Shown here: in pieces, positions 1-12,200 of the stretch
Position numbering within the stretch: position 1 is the first letter of the stretch
Layout of the letters: every line of letters starts with the position of its first letter
Source of the DNA: Campylorhamphus procurvoides
Taxonomy: Eukaryota > Chordata > Aves > Passeriformes > Dendrocolaptidae
Assembly (NCBI GenBank): GCA_013396655.1
Contig: WBMV01009262.1
Coordinates: forward strand, 409,865-473,864
DNA: 64,000 nucleotides
Direction: 5' to 3'
Position numbers and translations under genes: made by a program
Notes under the pieces: generated by a model
Told to the model about the DNA's origin: nothing
Database searches by the model: none
The model's input: the letters and a program-made list of their open reading frames with translations, nothing else

Positions 1-2000
1 CGCCGTGCCCGTCGTCACGGCCGCGCCGCCCACGGCGGGGGGGGCGGGGGCGGTGTGAGGGACAGGCCTCACGGCGGTGGTCGGCGTTTGCCCCCTAAAA
101 CACGAGGTGGGGGTTCATGTGTTTGATTACCGCGTTTTTCTCCGTTTTGGGACGTTGCGGAGGGAGTTGCTGGCTTCCCCACGGCAAGGCTGGAGGAGCC
201 AGGCCTGACCGCCCCTTGGGGCTCATCGGGGGAATCCAGAGCGGGCTCAGGACGGGTGAAATACAAACATGCTCCGCACTTCTGTTAAAATAAGTATTTC
301 AAGCATCAAACAAGGTTTGAATCTCTCGGTGGTTTTCTTTCCAGCTGTTTCTCCCTTCTCGGCCAGGTCGAGTGCTGCCAGGACACGCAGGCACAGCAGA
401 GGAGGATCTCTCCTCTGTCCCGGTTGAGCTGCTGGAAGAGCTCTGCTCTGGGTGGGGGTTTGATCCTTCACGGGCTGTTGTGCCGCTGGAGATCGAGCCT
501 GAACCAGAGGCAAAGAAGCAGCAGAGCTGGGAAATGAACCGCTCCAGAGGCAGGCTCTTCCCGAACTCCCAGGGCTCAAAATTACAAGCACCAGAGTAAT
601 CATAATTAGCAAGGTGGTGTGCACGCAGCCAAGAAAGCCAAACCGGACAGGTGGGCACAGGGATGCCAGCGCTGCTTTGGGATTTCTCTGCAATGGCTTT
701 AAATCCCCATTTCCACACTTGAGCAGCACTTTGGATTTCATATCCTTGCAATTGTCCGTGCTGAGAGTTTTGCCCCTGGTGGCTGATCCCCATCCCTGGG
801 GCACTCTGGGAAGATGCTGCAGCCATCAGTCTGCCTGTGCTCAGCAGCTCATTTTACCCACCACTCTCCAAACAACACAATGCTTTCTTTCCAGTAACTT
901 ATATGTAACTTACACTGAAGTGACCATTTCCAGAGAAATCCTTATTTCTGCTGCTGAGCAGGACCTGCTGGGACAGGGAGAGGGAATGGATGGGACAAAA
1001 CCTTGTGCTGTGCAAGAGGACTGAAAACACTGGTTTTGACAAGAAACACAGCCCTGGAAATAGCTGGGAGCAGGGGGTCAATGTGTGGGTTGTTTTTCCA
1101 TGGAAAAGGCTTACAACCCTTTCCTCTGCCTCTGGTACAGACAGGATCTTGATGCCTCCTTGAAGGCAGGTGGCTGCTGAGGTCTGTGGCAGTGCCATAT
1201 CTAAGTTGTTCCCATTCAGGGCTGGCGCTGGTGATCTCCATCCCTCTCCTTTGGTATTCCTACCAGACATCCAGGACACGGGTCTCCTTGGAAAAAACTT
1301 GGTTGTGGATTTGAGCTAAAAGGCACAAGCACCTTTACCATGTACACAGTGCAGGTTTGGTTTGGATTTCACAGCCTGTGGGAGGGAGACTAGGTACATT
1401 TGTGAGGCCACACGGAACGCTTGGCATCACCTGCAGCTTTCAGGTCTGTAGCTGACCTGCCAAAAACCCCACTGAGCCCAAAGAGAGCTGCTGCTGACAG
1501 CATGGGTCTAACAAGCAGCTGCAAATACCACCTTTCCTAAGCACAATTTCATGTCCCTCAAAGTCAGGATGTCACCTGGGATAGGGCCAGCTTGTTTTTG
1601 GGGATCACAGCCTGTGCAAAACCCTAAATTTCCTCCTTCTCCTTTCCTGCCCAATGCCCCCACAACACCAAAGACTACTGGTCACTGGTAGTATATTTAT
1701 ATATCAATACAAATGAAAACAAAACAACTCCCCCAAAAAAGGAACAACAACAAAAAGGTTTCTCTCAACAAGAGCAAAATAGGAAGATTTACAAATAGTT
1801 CTGGCTCTGGCTTGGATCAAGTTAATGTTAAATAAAAAAAAATAAAAAAACCCAATCAACCTCCCCTCCCAAAGAACCCCCAAACAAAAATTACCCACCC
1901 CCCTGCCAAGATTATAAAAAAATAAGAATATACACATTCAAAGATCTTCCTACAGTATAAAGCTGGGGAGGCTCAGGCAGTGGTGGGGGCTGGGGCTCAG
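1..2000. other. Intergenic sequence with CpG-rich left edge; no gene recognised
   Basis: No open frame here resembles a known protein, and none has convincing splice structure. The first 60 bases are extremely GC- and CpG-rich, like the edge of a CpG-island promoter. In mammals SIN3A lies beyond the 3' end of PTPN9, so this could be the edge of that promoter; this is an inference from synteny only. From about 1690 to 1940 the plus strand is A-rich with several runs of A. PTPN9 3' UTR could extend into this part if the proximal polyadenylation signal at 2028-2033 is not the one used. Confidence 0.4.
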
Positions 2001-2009
2001 GCTCATTGC

Positions 2010-2980
2010 CTCTCCAGGGTGTGGGGTTTATTCTTGCTCAGCACTTTCCCAGCCTATGACTCAACACAGGGTTAGGCCTTTGGGTTCCCAGTAAAGGCCT
2101 GGGAAAGCCACGCAACCCAGTGAGCCGGTCAGTCCCTGTGTCCCCATCACCTCGTACCGAGTGACTCCTGCAGCAGCACCCCAAGGGGCAGGGGATGCCT
2201 CTTCACACTTCACACCTTCCCAACAACCCAAACCCTTCAGATCCTCACAGGAGCAGAGCTGCTGTCCCCACAGGGAACATGAGACAAGGAAACGGGGGAC
2301 ACCACCAAGCACCCTCGTGCCTCCAGCGGGACGGTCCATGAGAGTGGGTACCAGGACCCAATGCTGCCCATGAAGGGAAAAAAGGGGAAGGGAAAAGATA
2401 AGACAGAGCCAGGACCAACCTCACCGCTCCAGGGATCACAGCAGTGAGGTGGCAGGACAGCAGGAACCCTTGGGAGCTGCTATAGGGGAGCTTGCATATA
2501 TGTATCTATGTAACAGCTGGGGGAGCACAGCAAGGGTATATTATATACACACATACATACAGACACACAGGTGGAGTGGCAGGTGAGACCAAAGCACATG
2601 CCTCTCCCTCAGCCCCAGGACTGGGAATACATTTCCTAGGGCTTTGCAAAACTCCTCTCTAGGTACAGCTTAGGTGGTCCCAACAACAGAAAAATAATAA
2701 AATTAAAAAAAAGAAACAACTCGAAGAGAAGGCAAACCACCTCCACAACCAACCAAACCCAACCAAAACGCAACGGGGAGGAGCAAGAGCCCCTTCCCAC
2801 GTTGGCGAGTGGCAGCCACTGCTTGGGTTGAATAAGGCACAGTTCCATAGCAGTGCTAACAGCTGAGGTGCTCTGGCACCACTGCCTTAACAGCTCTGCT
2901 GAGTCCTGGCAGGCACCGAGGCAGCTCTGGCAGCCCCCAGAGGGTGGCAAGGGGGCATCTGCAGGGAGGCAGAGGGGATC
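2010..2980 (-). other. PTPN9: Probable PTPN9 3' untranslated region
   Basis: This is non-coding sequence between the PTPN9 stop codon (2983-2981) and the AATAAA signal near 2030. It contains AT-rich and CA-rich patches around 2500-2570 and an A-rich patch near 2690-2715. The boundary is inferred from the hexamer alone. Confidence 0.45.
2028..2033 (-). promoter_or_regulatory. PTPN9: Candidate polyadenylation signal (AATAAA) for PTPN9
   Basis: The plus strand reads TTTATT, giving a perfect AATAAA on the minus strand about 950 bases beyond the PTPN9 stop codon. It is the first canonical hexamer I found downstream of the stop. A longer 3' UTR cannot be excluded, because mammalian PTPN9 has a long one. 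Confidence 0.45.
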
Positions 2981-3207
2981 TCAGTGCCCCAGGGAACTCT
3001 TCTCCTGGGCAGCCTGGCTGTGGTTGGTGAGCAGCAGGCCCTCACGCTGGGCATGTTCGAGGATGGCAGTGTAACAGAAGTAGTACTGTTCGGGGGTCTG
3101 GATGCTGAAGGCGCGCTGGGTCCGCATGCGTAGCACCGTCTGGTAGATGTTCAGAGTGCCCACATCCTGCAGCTGCGACAGGCAGATGTCCAGCGCACAG
3201 AAGGTAC
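2981..3207 (-). CDS. PTPN9: PTPN9 coding exon 13 and stop (residues 514-588)
   Basis: This exon encodes [18 protein letters not shown] and then [19 protein letters not shown] (the Q-loop). The variable C-terminal tail ends SSLGH before a TGA at 2983-2981. The tail differs from the human ending. Confidence 0.96.
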
Positions 3208-6200
3208 CTGTGGACAACAATGGGAAGGCATCAGCCACCAAATTGCACCATCACTGCCCCTTGTGAGAACTGGAGAGGTGGTCCTCAGCTCCCCACCAAT
3301 CTCGCACAGGCTCCTGGAGAATTCTCCCAGGTCTGATGGCCATGGGAAATCCTGAGGACATGCATCCCAGGACAACCAGCTTGCAATCACACTGTGGGTC
3401 CCTGGGATGCTGAGTCTGGCAGGGAAGCCAGACTTGCCATCCCACCACCCCCAAGACCTCCATTGCACCCATCGTTACCTGTCCTGCCGATGCCGGCACT
3501 GCAGTGGACCACAACTGGTGGTCCCCCAGGGTGACCCTTGAAGCGAGGTCCCAGAGCACTGACAGCCACCCTCTGCTGCTGCTTCACAGCCCCCAAAAAG
3601 TCAATGAGCGTGGCGGCGGAGGAAGGGACGCCATAATCGGGCCAGCTCAGGTACTGGAAGTGGGACACCAGCCGCCTCTCCCTGGTCTGGGGAAAGCAGG
3701 GGGATTAGACACTGTCCCCACCTCTGACCCACTGTGCCCCCATGCTGTTCCCCACCAGGCAGCTGTGGCCACGCACCTCCGAGCTGTGGATCTCCAGGAT
3801 GGTTTTCTTGTAATGGCTGAGATTCTCCACGCCAAGATTGGTGATGGTCAGGGCCCCAAAGCACACCTGGAAATCCTTCTCCAAGGGCCAGTACTGGCCA
3901 CACTTACTCCTGCCTCCCTCCTCCAGCCTGGGAGCGGGATAAGGACAAGCTGGTGATGTCCTTCTTGCTCTGCCTGGGACATGTCCCATGCCACCCAGCC
4001 TTGAGCCTTTGGGAGTCTCTCAGGGACCAAACAGCAGGTATTTGACGTGATGTCCCCTCGCTGTGCAGGCCTGGCTGGCACCACGGCTGCAGGGTCACTG
4101 CACGGAGCCCAGCACTGCCCATCCCACACCAAAAATGCCCATTTTACACAGAAAAAGAGGGCTGTGTCCCTCCATGAGCACTCACCGTGTTGTCATCACT
4201 ATGACCAGGACGTTCTGCTCCCACACCATGCGCCAGAAGTCACCGTAGGTGTTTTCCAGAGGCCCTGCGGGGACAGCCCACACATCAGCCCAAAATCTGA
4301 TGGATTTGGGCAAATCCCTTTGCCCAGCTGCCTCCATCAGCCCCGCTCCATCCCCACAGGGAACCACAGGCCTTCCTGTAGGGACTGACCCAGGTGTGGC
4401 TTCACTTGCTCTGCCCAGAACTGCCATTGATTGGGCCCCTATCATCGAATCCCTTTGGCTCAGCACTGATCACCCCTCTCTGCTTATCCCTGGGCAGATG
4501 GGGAAAATCCAGGCGTGGGAGGGGGCTGCTATTGTGGATGAAGAAGGATGGATCCACTCACTCTCTCCCAGGAGAAACTCCACTCCCTCCTGGCTGGAGA
4601 CTGGGAGGGGAATAAATATATCCAGGGAGGAGTAAATATACCCAGAGAGAAGGGGGACCTGCTGGGCAGTGTCGTTCTTTTGGGACATCCCCCACCATGG
4701 CTGGTGGCTGACACTGGGCAGGGAGGTGAAGCCCACAGGTGCACCAGGAGCAGAACAACCTCTTGGAAGCTCGGGCCATACCCTGAGTGCCAATGTAAGC
4801 ATTTCTCTGCTTGTAGCCATCCATGAAGCTTGCATTGATGTAGTCAGTCAGCTGCAGGGAGAAAAGCATGGATGAGACACAGCCTCCAGAACCCTGTGTC
4901 TGGGAGGGCTGTTCCAGCTTCCTGCAGGACTGGAGCTTCCATCCAGGGCTGGCTCACCTCCGGGCGACTGTATGGCTTGGCCAGCTTGACACGGGTTTGG
5001 TCCAGGCAGGGCACGTCTCCATATCGGTTCTTTTCCTGGTTGTAGGGTGCCCTGGGAGGGAGGGAAGAGGGAAGCAGGGATGTTTGCCAGGCAGGGAAGG
5101 CAAAGGCAGCATGTCCTCCCCCTGAACAAACCTCTGGAGCCTGCGGCCTGGGCTCTGCTGCCATCACCTGGCCAAAGCCTCAGGATGCAAAGTCCCAGCC
5201 AGGTCCTGGTCCCTGCTTTTCCCTGCAGCTCCCTCCTACCCTGGGGGGCTGCAGGACCCACAAAGGGGGCTCACACCATCCCTAGGCTGGATGCTAACCC
5301 AAAGTACCACACCCTAACGAGGCCGATGGACCACTATCCAGCAGCAGAAGCATGGGGAGGAGGGCACTCAGCTTTTTTTGGCTTCTTTCCCCCAACTTAC
5401 AAAGAGCAGACAAAGGTGCCGGCTGGGCTCCTGCGCCGAATATCTTCATACTCTTCGTAGATGCCCCGTTTCTGCTTGTGGTTGACGTGATCCAGCAGCT
5501 CCTGGAGGGTGAAAGACTTGGGCCCAGGGACGTGGACAGAGCCATTATCTTTGGGGGCCGCCAGCGGTACAAGGATGAGCTCGTCCAAGGGGTCAGGGTG
5601 CCCATTCTGCTGGGGCATGAACCGGCAGTTCCAGCTCAGAGGGTCCAGTTTGAGGGACCCCCCGAGGTACTCAGGGAGGCATTCCCGGGGCAGGTGTTCC
5701 TTCAGCTCTGACATCTTCACCATCTGCACCTGCATGAAGGAGAGGAAAGGCAGGGTTGACTCCAAAAAAGTTGGAGAGGATTCACTGGGGTTGGGGACAA
5801 GGATACCAAAGGTCTGGTGCTCAGTGGCTTCCAGCAGATGGAGCTGAGCAGCACAAGCTGCTTCCACCACTCTGTTCCAAAGGGAAAGCAGCCCCAGCCC
5901 TCCCTGCTGAGAATCCTCTGCCAGGAGGGTCCCCACTCACCCTCTCCCGCAACTTCTCTTTCAGCAGCAGGCTGATGATGGAGTAGGGCACACGGAACCA
6001 CATGGGTGCTCCCACGATGAAAACTTTCTTGAGCCGAGCTGGGAAGGCACCCTGTGGGCAGGAGGAAAGGGTTGAATCCACTCTGCTGTGGGAGGGGACA
6101 CGTCCCAGCACAGGTGACAGGCAGCAAAGGAGCTCTGAGGTGGCAGTGCCACATTCAAAGTGTGCCTCACATGCTCGTGGCTGGGCTTGTTTTTACGTGC

Positions 6201-9200
6201 CAACAAGAAAATATTATTTCCTTGGAATTAGGTAGGCATAGGATTTGTCTCTGCAGGGGAGAGGTGAGGACCAGGAACTGGGATTGTGCAGAGAACACAC
6301 CCCAGCCAGCATTTACTGATACTGCTTTTTTCCAGAGAAGGGAGGAGGCACCAAGTGCCAGCACTATTGAAAAATAATTTGCATCTGTTTTCCCAAAAGC
6401 GCTGCCAGCAGCTGTGAAAGGAATCCAGCCCAGGGACAGCTGATCTCTTCTGCCTGCAGGACACCACAGCCCCAGCCAGGTTCAGCCTGGCACGTTCCCA
6501 GTGCCTTCCTGAGGACCTGTGGGGCTGGAGCCCGTGCTCCTCAGCTGAGACATGGTCAGCATAGCCTGGGGTGAAAATTGATGCCAAAACCACAGAGCTT
6601 TGGATTCTCAGCGAGCAAGTGGCCCATGCCCTGTTCCCAGACACCAGGGCACACTGGACATCACCTTGAGTAGGTTGAGGATCTTCTTGCTGAGGTCCAG
6701 CTCGAAGTTGGTGTACTGTGACCCTGCCATGTCATAGATGAACACCAGCCCATTCCTTTGTGTCTCAAAGCTGAGAGAGAGGAAAGAACAACATCAACCC
6801 CACAACATGCAAACACTTGACTCCTGCATCAGCAGCTCTGCTCCACTGACCCCCAAAAATCCCCTTCTGTGCTTCCAGAAGGACTCATGGACCCAAACCT
6901 CACTTCTGCACTTGCCAGCTGCTGCATCACCTCTTCCTACAACCTTAATTTAAGCCTGGCTCGTACCTTAAGCCTGTCTCAGTGGCATCACCCATGATGG
7001 CTAAGGTCAAAAACAGAAAGAGTCCAGGAGAGAATGTCCCAGTTTTATATTTTTGGCATGGCTCACTTTACACCTGGCTGATGGCAGGGCCACCTTCTCC
7101 CCAGCCAAAGCCTGCAGGAATCTGGGGTTTTGCTAAACTGAACCCAAGGCATGGACAGAGCAAGGCTGCAAAAGAGCCTGGTTCAGGGCATGGGGGACTT
7201 TGTTTGCTTGGTGAATAACTCTGTGGGGAGGACTGGCTGGAGTTCAAACCAGGGAATTTCAAGCCACAGGGCGCAGTGACCTCCCTGGGAGGGAAGGGGC
7301 TCCCCAGGGACCAACTGGTGTGAGACAGGGTACCTTGGTGAAGGCAGGCTCACCTCTCCACAGCTCGGTCCAGCAGGTAGAAGAGTGCCTGGAGCACCAC
7401 ATGCTGCACACTCTTACTGGGGTGGTGCAGCTTGGCTGTGAACAGGGCGATGGAGGCTCCGGAGGGGTCCCTCACGCTCTGCCGAGGAAACAGGGTCAGG
7501 CTCCTGCAGCACCCACGTGGAGCAGAGCCAGGATGGGCCACCCAGCTGGGATCACTCAGGGGGACACCCCACCTACCAGAATGGTGAACTTCCCACTGAG
7601 CAGCTCCGAGCGCAGTGGCTCCTCGTGTGGCTTCAGCTTCACAATTCCCTCCTTCAGCCGTGTCTCCTGTGGGCAGGGAGCCAGTGGGACAGGGGGCACA
7701 GACACTCCAGCTCTCCATCAACCACCACAGCCCCATGGGGCACCCAGCCCAACAGGGGAACCTCTGCTCCATGAGCCCATTTTCCAGCACACACCCCAGC
7801 ATGGGGAGGAGCAGCTTTGCAAAACCAAGTTGGGAAGGGCGTATATGGACCTGAATCCTTAATATATGGGGAGGAGCAGCTTTGCAAAACCAAGTTGGGA
7901 AGGGCATATACGGATCTGAATCCTTAATATATGGGGAGATGCCCTATGGGCAGCACACACAGGTCAGAAGGGCACCCTGTGAGCTACTCTCAGCAGAGGG
8001 GAGGGGATTTGGATCAGCGAGACCTCCACGGCAACCTCTTTTGGCTTAAAAAGGATTTTCCAGCTGGATAAAACTGATATGGGAGTGGAAAAAAGAAAAA
8101 AGAGCAGGGGGAGGGTGGTCTTTGGGAGCAGGGATCTCCCACAGAGCAGGAAGCCCTTGCCCAGGGGGGTCCTGGCCCTGCTCACTTACACGATAGGAGT
8201 GGAAGAGCTCGATGGCCCGCAGGACGTCGAACTTGCGGGCCATGAGGAACTTGACAGCCACATTCCAGGAGAGTGGGGACACATTGTACTGGCCCGTCCA
8301 CTTGTTGATCTCCTCCAGGAACTGCTTGGTTGCCTGTGGAAGAGACCAGGGATGTGCAGTGAGACAGGGTGGGTGGAAGAGGACGAGGAGGAGTGCCTGA
8401 GGAGCATCGCTGGTCACGGTGGGAGCTACACAGTCCTCAGCAAACCCAGCAGCTCCTCAGGGTGAGGCAGAGAGCTCCACAAGAAAAGGGGTTAAGGGCA
8501 GTGGGGATAGAAATGGGGGAAATGCCAGCATGGAAAAGGGAGAAAGTGGTAGGAGAAATGGCCTTAGGGCTGGGGACACTCAGGGAAAGGGGGAGCAAGA
8601 GGAGGATTTTACAGGCATCAAACTCTCATTCAGACACAGCAGCACTGGCACAGCAGGTACCCATCAGCTGGCAGAAGCCTCCTGGGGCTGCAGCTCCTCC
8701 ATGGAGCAGCAAACCTGGCTGTGGGAACACAGCTGAAGAGCATGGAGGCCTGACACTTCGACCTGCTACAGGACACGGAGCAGCTCCCCCTTTTAACCCC
8801 AGTTTCACAGGGCCTTGGAAGACCAGGAGGCTCCCAAGATGCAGCTTTGCTTTCTGCTGCATATTTATCCCCTGTCCCACGCAGGAGTCCCAGGGGAGAT
8901 GGAGCAGTGCAGCTCAGCCTTCCACCACATCCTGCTCAAAGGATACAGGCAGGATGGAGGGAGTCCCAAAATGCCTCGCTCCCACCTGAGGCACACCCTA
9001 AAATGGAGGAGCTTCCATCCTCTCTAGAGAGGAGGGCAAAGTCATCCAAGGAGGAGGAGGAGGGACAGGGAGTGCTGAAGGAGCAGAGAGCACAGGCAGG
9101 TGACGGTGCTCGATGTCAGGTGGCAGCACGAAGTTACTGGGAGCTTTTGAGCCAGAAGGCTTGTTGGTGTTAATGACTTCCAACAGGAGGAAGCAAAGGG

Positions 9201-12200
9201 CTGGGGTTTATCAGCAGGAGGATTGACAGGGGCATGAGCCCTTCTCATGGGATGAGCTGAAGGAGCCTGGCTCATCTGAGGGGTCTCTACCTCAGCACAT
9301 CACAGCCAGGAGCTTCTTAACTCCTGGGTGAACACGTGGGAAAATAAATGGGGCAATGCAGGAACCATTTTCAGCCTTAACAGAGCAGACATCCACATGT
9401 ATGTATACAGGAATATATCCTATCCATAAATATAATCTACCCAATATATCCTGGCTGTACCCCCACTTCTCCAGGGCATCCTCTGAGGCCCCTGGCTGCC
9501 CAAAATCTAGGGCTGGGGATGCAAACCTACAATAACAGTGGAGACGCTCCTTCCCCAGGATGTGCAGGATGGCCTGGGGATGGAGATGAGTGCCAGGTAC
9601 GCACACACCCACTGCCCTTGGATGGAGACTGGAGCTGACACTGCAGCCTGGGATGGCAATGATACCCCAAGATGATGGAAAGGGGGGTCCCCAGATGATG
9701 GGAGGAGCGGCCAAGGGGCACAGTGGCAGTGAAGAGAGGATGCAACATGTGGTTCAGGTCTCCTTCCTCAACATCTAACCCATCACACTTCACACAATCC
9801 TGTTTCCAGCATCCACCACGAGGGATGCTCGGCTTTTTGCAAGGAGGATGCACAAGAACAAGTGCTGGCTTTGCAGGGCAGCTCAGCCATGAATTCCAGC
9901 TTTCCCTGGGAACAAAACCAAATTCCAAACTTAGCAGTGCTGCCACCCAACAGCAGGGAGCCAGGCACTATGGAGTGAAGCATCAATACCAACCATAGCC
10001 CTGCCCATTTTGTGGGCTCCACAGGGTCTCTATCTATTCTGAGCCCCGATCCCACATGGATTTATACAGGTATCAATCCTAGCAGAGCAGGGATTGCTCC
10101 ACATGCCAAAATGAAGCCCACAACCCAGAGCTGCAGCAAGAAGCCCCTTTTTGACAGTACTGTGAGCAAAATTGTCTCTAGTCTGGTTTTTGAAACAATG
10201 CTGGTCTTTGGAGTGCTGGCATTATCCATGTCCCTGCTCCACTGTGCTGGGGCAGGGTGGTGACAAAGCCACACTGCTGGAACATGGGGGCTCTTCCCAC
10301 CCTCCTCCCCCAGGCAGCAAACCTACTCTCCTTCTTCAGCCCAGAGAAGGGAAAGATAAATCTCTGAAAATTGCAGGTGGCCTGAAAACCCTCAAGGAAA
10401 ATTGGTTTGGCTCCTCTGGGATAAGCTAAGGAGGGGACTGCAGAGAGCCATCAGAGGAGACGTCCCAAGACTGGCAGGGAGAGGACAGGGGTGAATTTCC
10501 CCTGGTTTGAGGTCAGTAACAGGGGAGAGTGGAGGAAATCCTGCTGGTCATGAGAATAATGATGAGGTGGCAGCCAGGGGATGTCCCAGCCCAAACCACC
10601 ACTTACCCAAAAAAAGAGGGAAGCTCCCACTATTTTGGCTTCGAAGCCACCGAGGGCAGCACCGAAGGCAGCCTTCCCCATCCCAGGATGATGATCCAAA
10701 CCCGGGGCCATTATTGCAAACACACCTTCATCTTCTCCATCCAATATTCCTGCATGAACCAACATCTCAGATCCCCCTGCCGGGACACTGGCCCAGTCAC
10801 GACTTCTGCTGCAAACCAACACTCCCTGCCACCTCAGGGTCTGCTAAAGCTCGACTGCTGGAACCTTTGCCCCCTTCACAGCACAGAAGAACAGCAAATC
10901 TCAGGCACCTGCAAGGACAGAGGGCAAGAACTCCCCCCATTCCTTGGGTTTTATCACCCCGGAGATAGCAGCACTGCTCCCAGGAGGAAAGAGCCTGGGG
11001 GCTCTTCATTTCCTGAGCACTAACGCAGGCTCGCAGGAGGGACTCTCCTATGGAGCTTTTGGGAACTTGGGATCTCCGTACCAACTCTCCTAAACCTCCC
11101 TGTAGAAACAAACGATTTTTAACAGAGAAAACCAGCTGGAAACCCGACCATTTTGGAAGGAAAGCCGGACTTTTCTGCCTTTGCCTTGCAGTCCCCAACG
11201 CCACCAAGGCAGCTGATGTGACAGCCTGAGAAGTGCCATGAGGTGTCCTCCCGAAGCATCCCCACTCCCAGGCTCTGCATCCCCACCCAGAGCAAAGCCC
11301 AGCGGCCACGGCTCGGCCAGGTGGGCAAACCTGGGGATGAGGATAAAGGAAGGAAAGAGCTCCAGCCACCCGAGGTGGCTCCTGGGCCCCGCTCAGCACA
11401 TCCTCCCACGGTGACGCAAGGCCAGCAGAGGAAGCCGGGACGTCACGGGAGGCCTGGGGCGTGGGAAGCGCGTGTACACAGCATCGTGCCCACGGCAGGG
11501 AGGCCTGCCCGGAGGGACGCGCTGCTTTTGGGGATGTGGGACCCACGCAGCAGCACCCACGGGACCTGCAGGGCTGCTGGGGTGCGGGAGAAGGGGAGAT
11601 GGGAAGTGGGGGCTGCGTGGGTTAGGGGGCTGGTGGGTGGTAACATGGGTGGGGTGTGGGACTTCCCATGGGGAGAACCGCCCCGCTGGGGGAAAAAAAC
11701 CCCCTGGAATCCGGGGTAGCCAAAAAATGATGGGAAAGGAGCGGCGTGTGTGTGTGAGTGTGTCTGTGTCTGTCTGTGTGTCTCTGTCTGTGTGTGTGTG
11801 TATATGTGTGTGTGTGTGAGTCTGTGTGTGCATGTGTCTGTATGTGTGTGTGAGTGCATGTATGTGTGCATGTGTGTGAGTGTGTATGTGTGTCTGTGTG
11901 TGTCACTGTGTCTGTGAGTATGAGTGTATGTGTGTATGTGTGCATGTGTGTGTCTGTGTGTGCGTGAGCATGTGTGTGTGTGTCTGTGTGTGTGTCTGTA
12001 TTCTGTGTGTTTATCTGTGTGTGTGTGTATGTGTGTGTGTATGTGTGTGAGCGTGTATGTGTGTGTGTGTGTCTGTGTATGTCTGTGTGTGTGTATATCT
12101 GTGTCTGTCTGTATGTCTGTGTGACTGTGTGTGTGTCTGTATGTGTGTGTGTGTCTGTGTGTGTACCTCTGTGTGTGTGTATATGTCTGTGTGTGTGTCT

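Noticed and set aside
10507..11023. Plus-strand open frames of 153-164 codons in PTPN9 intron 1
   Set aside because: No similarity to known proteins, no splice context, and they lie antisense within an intron.
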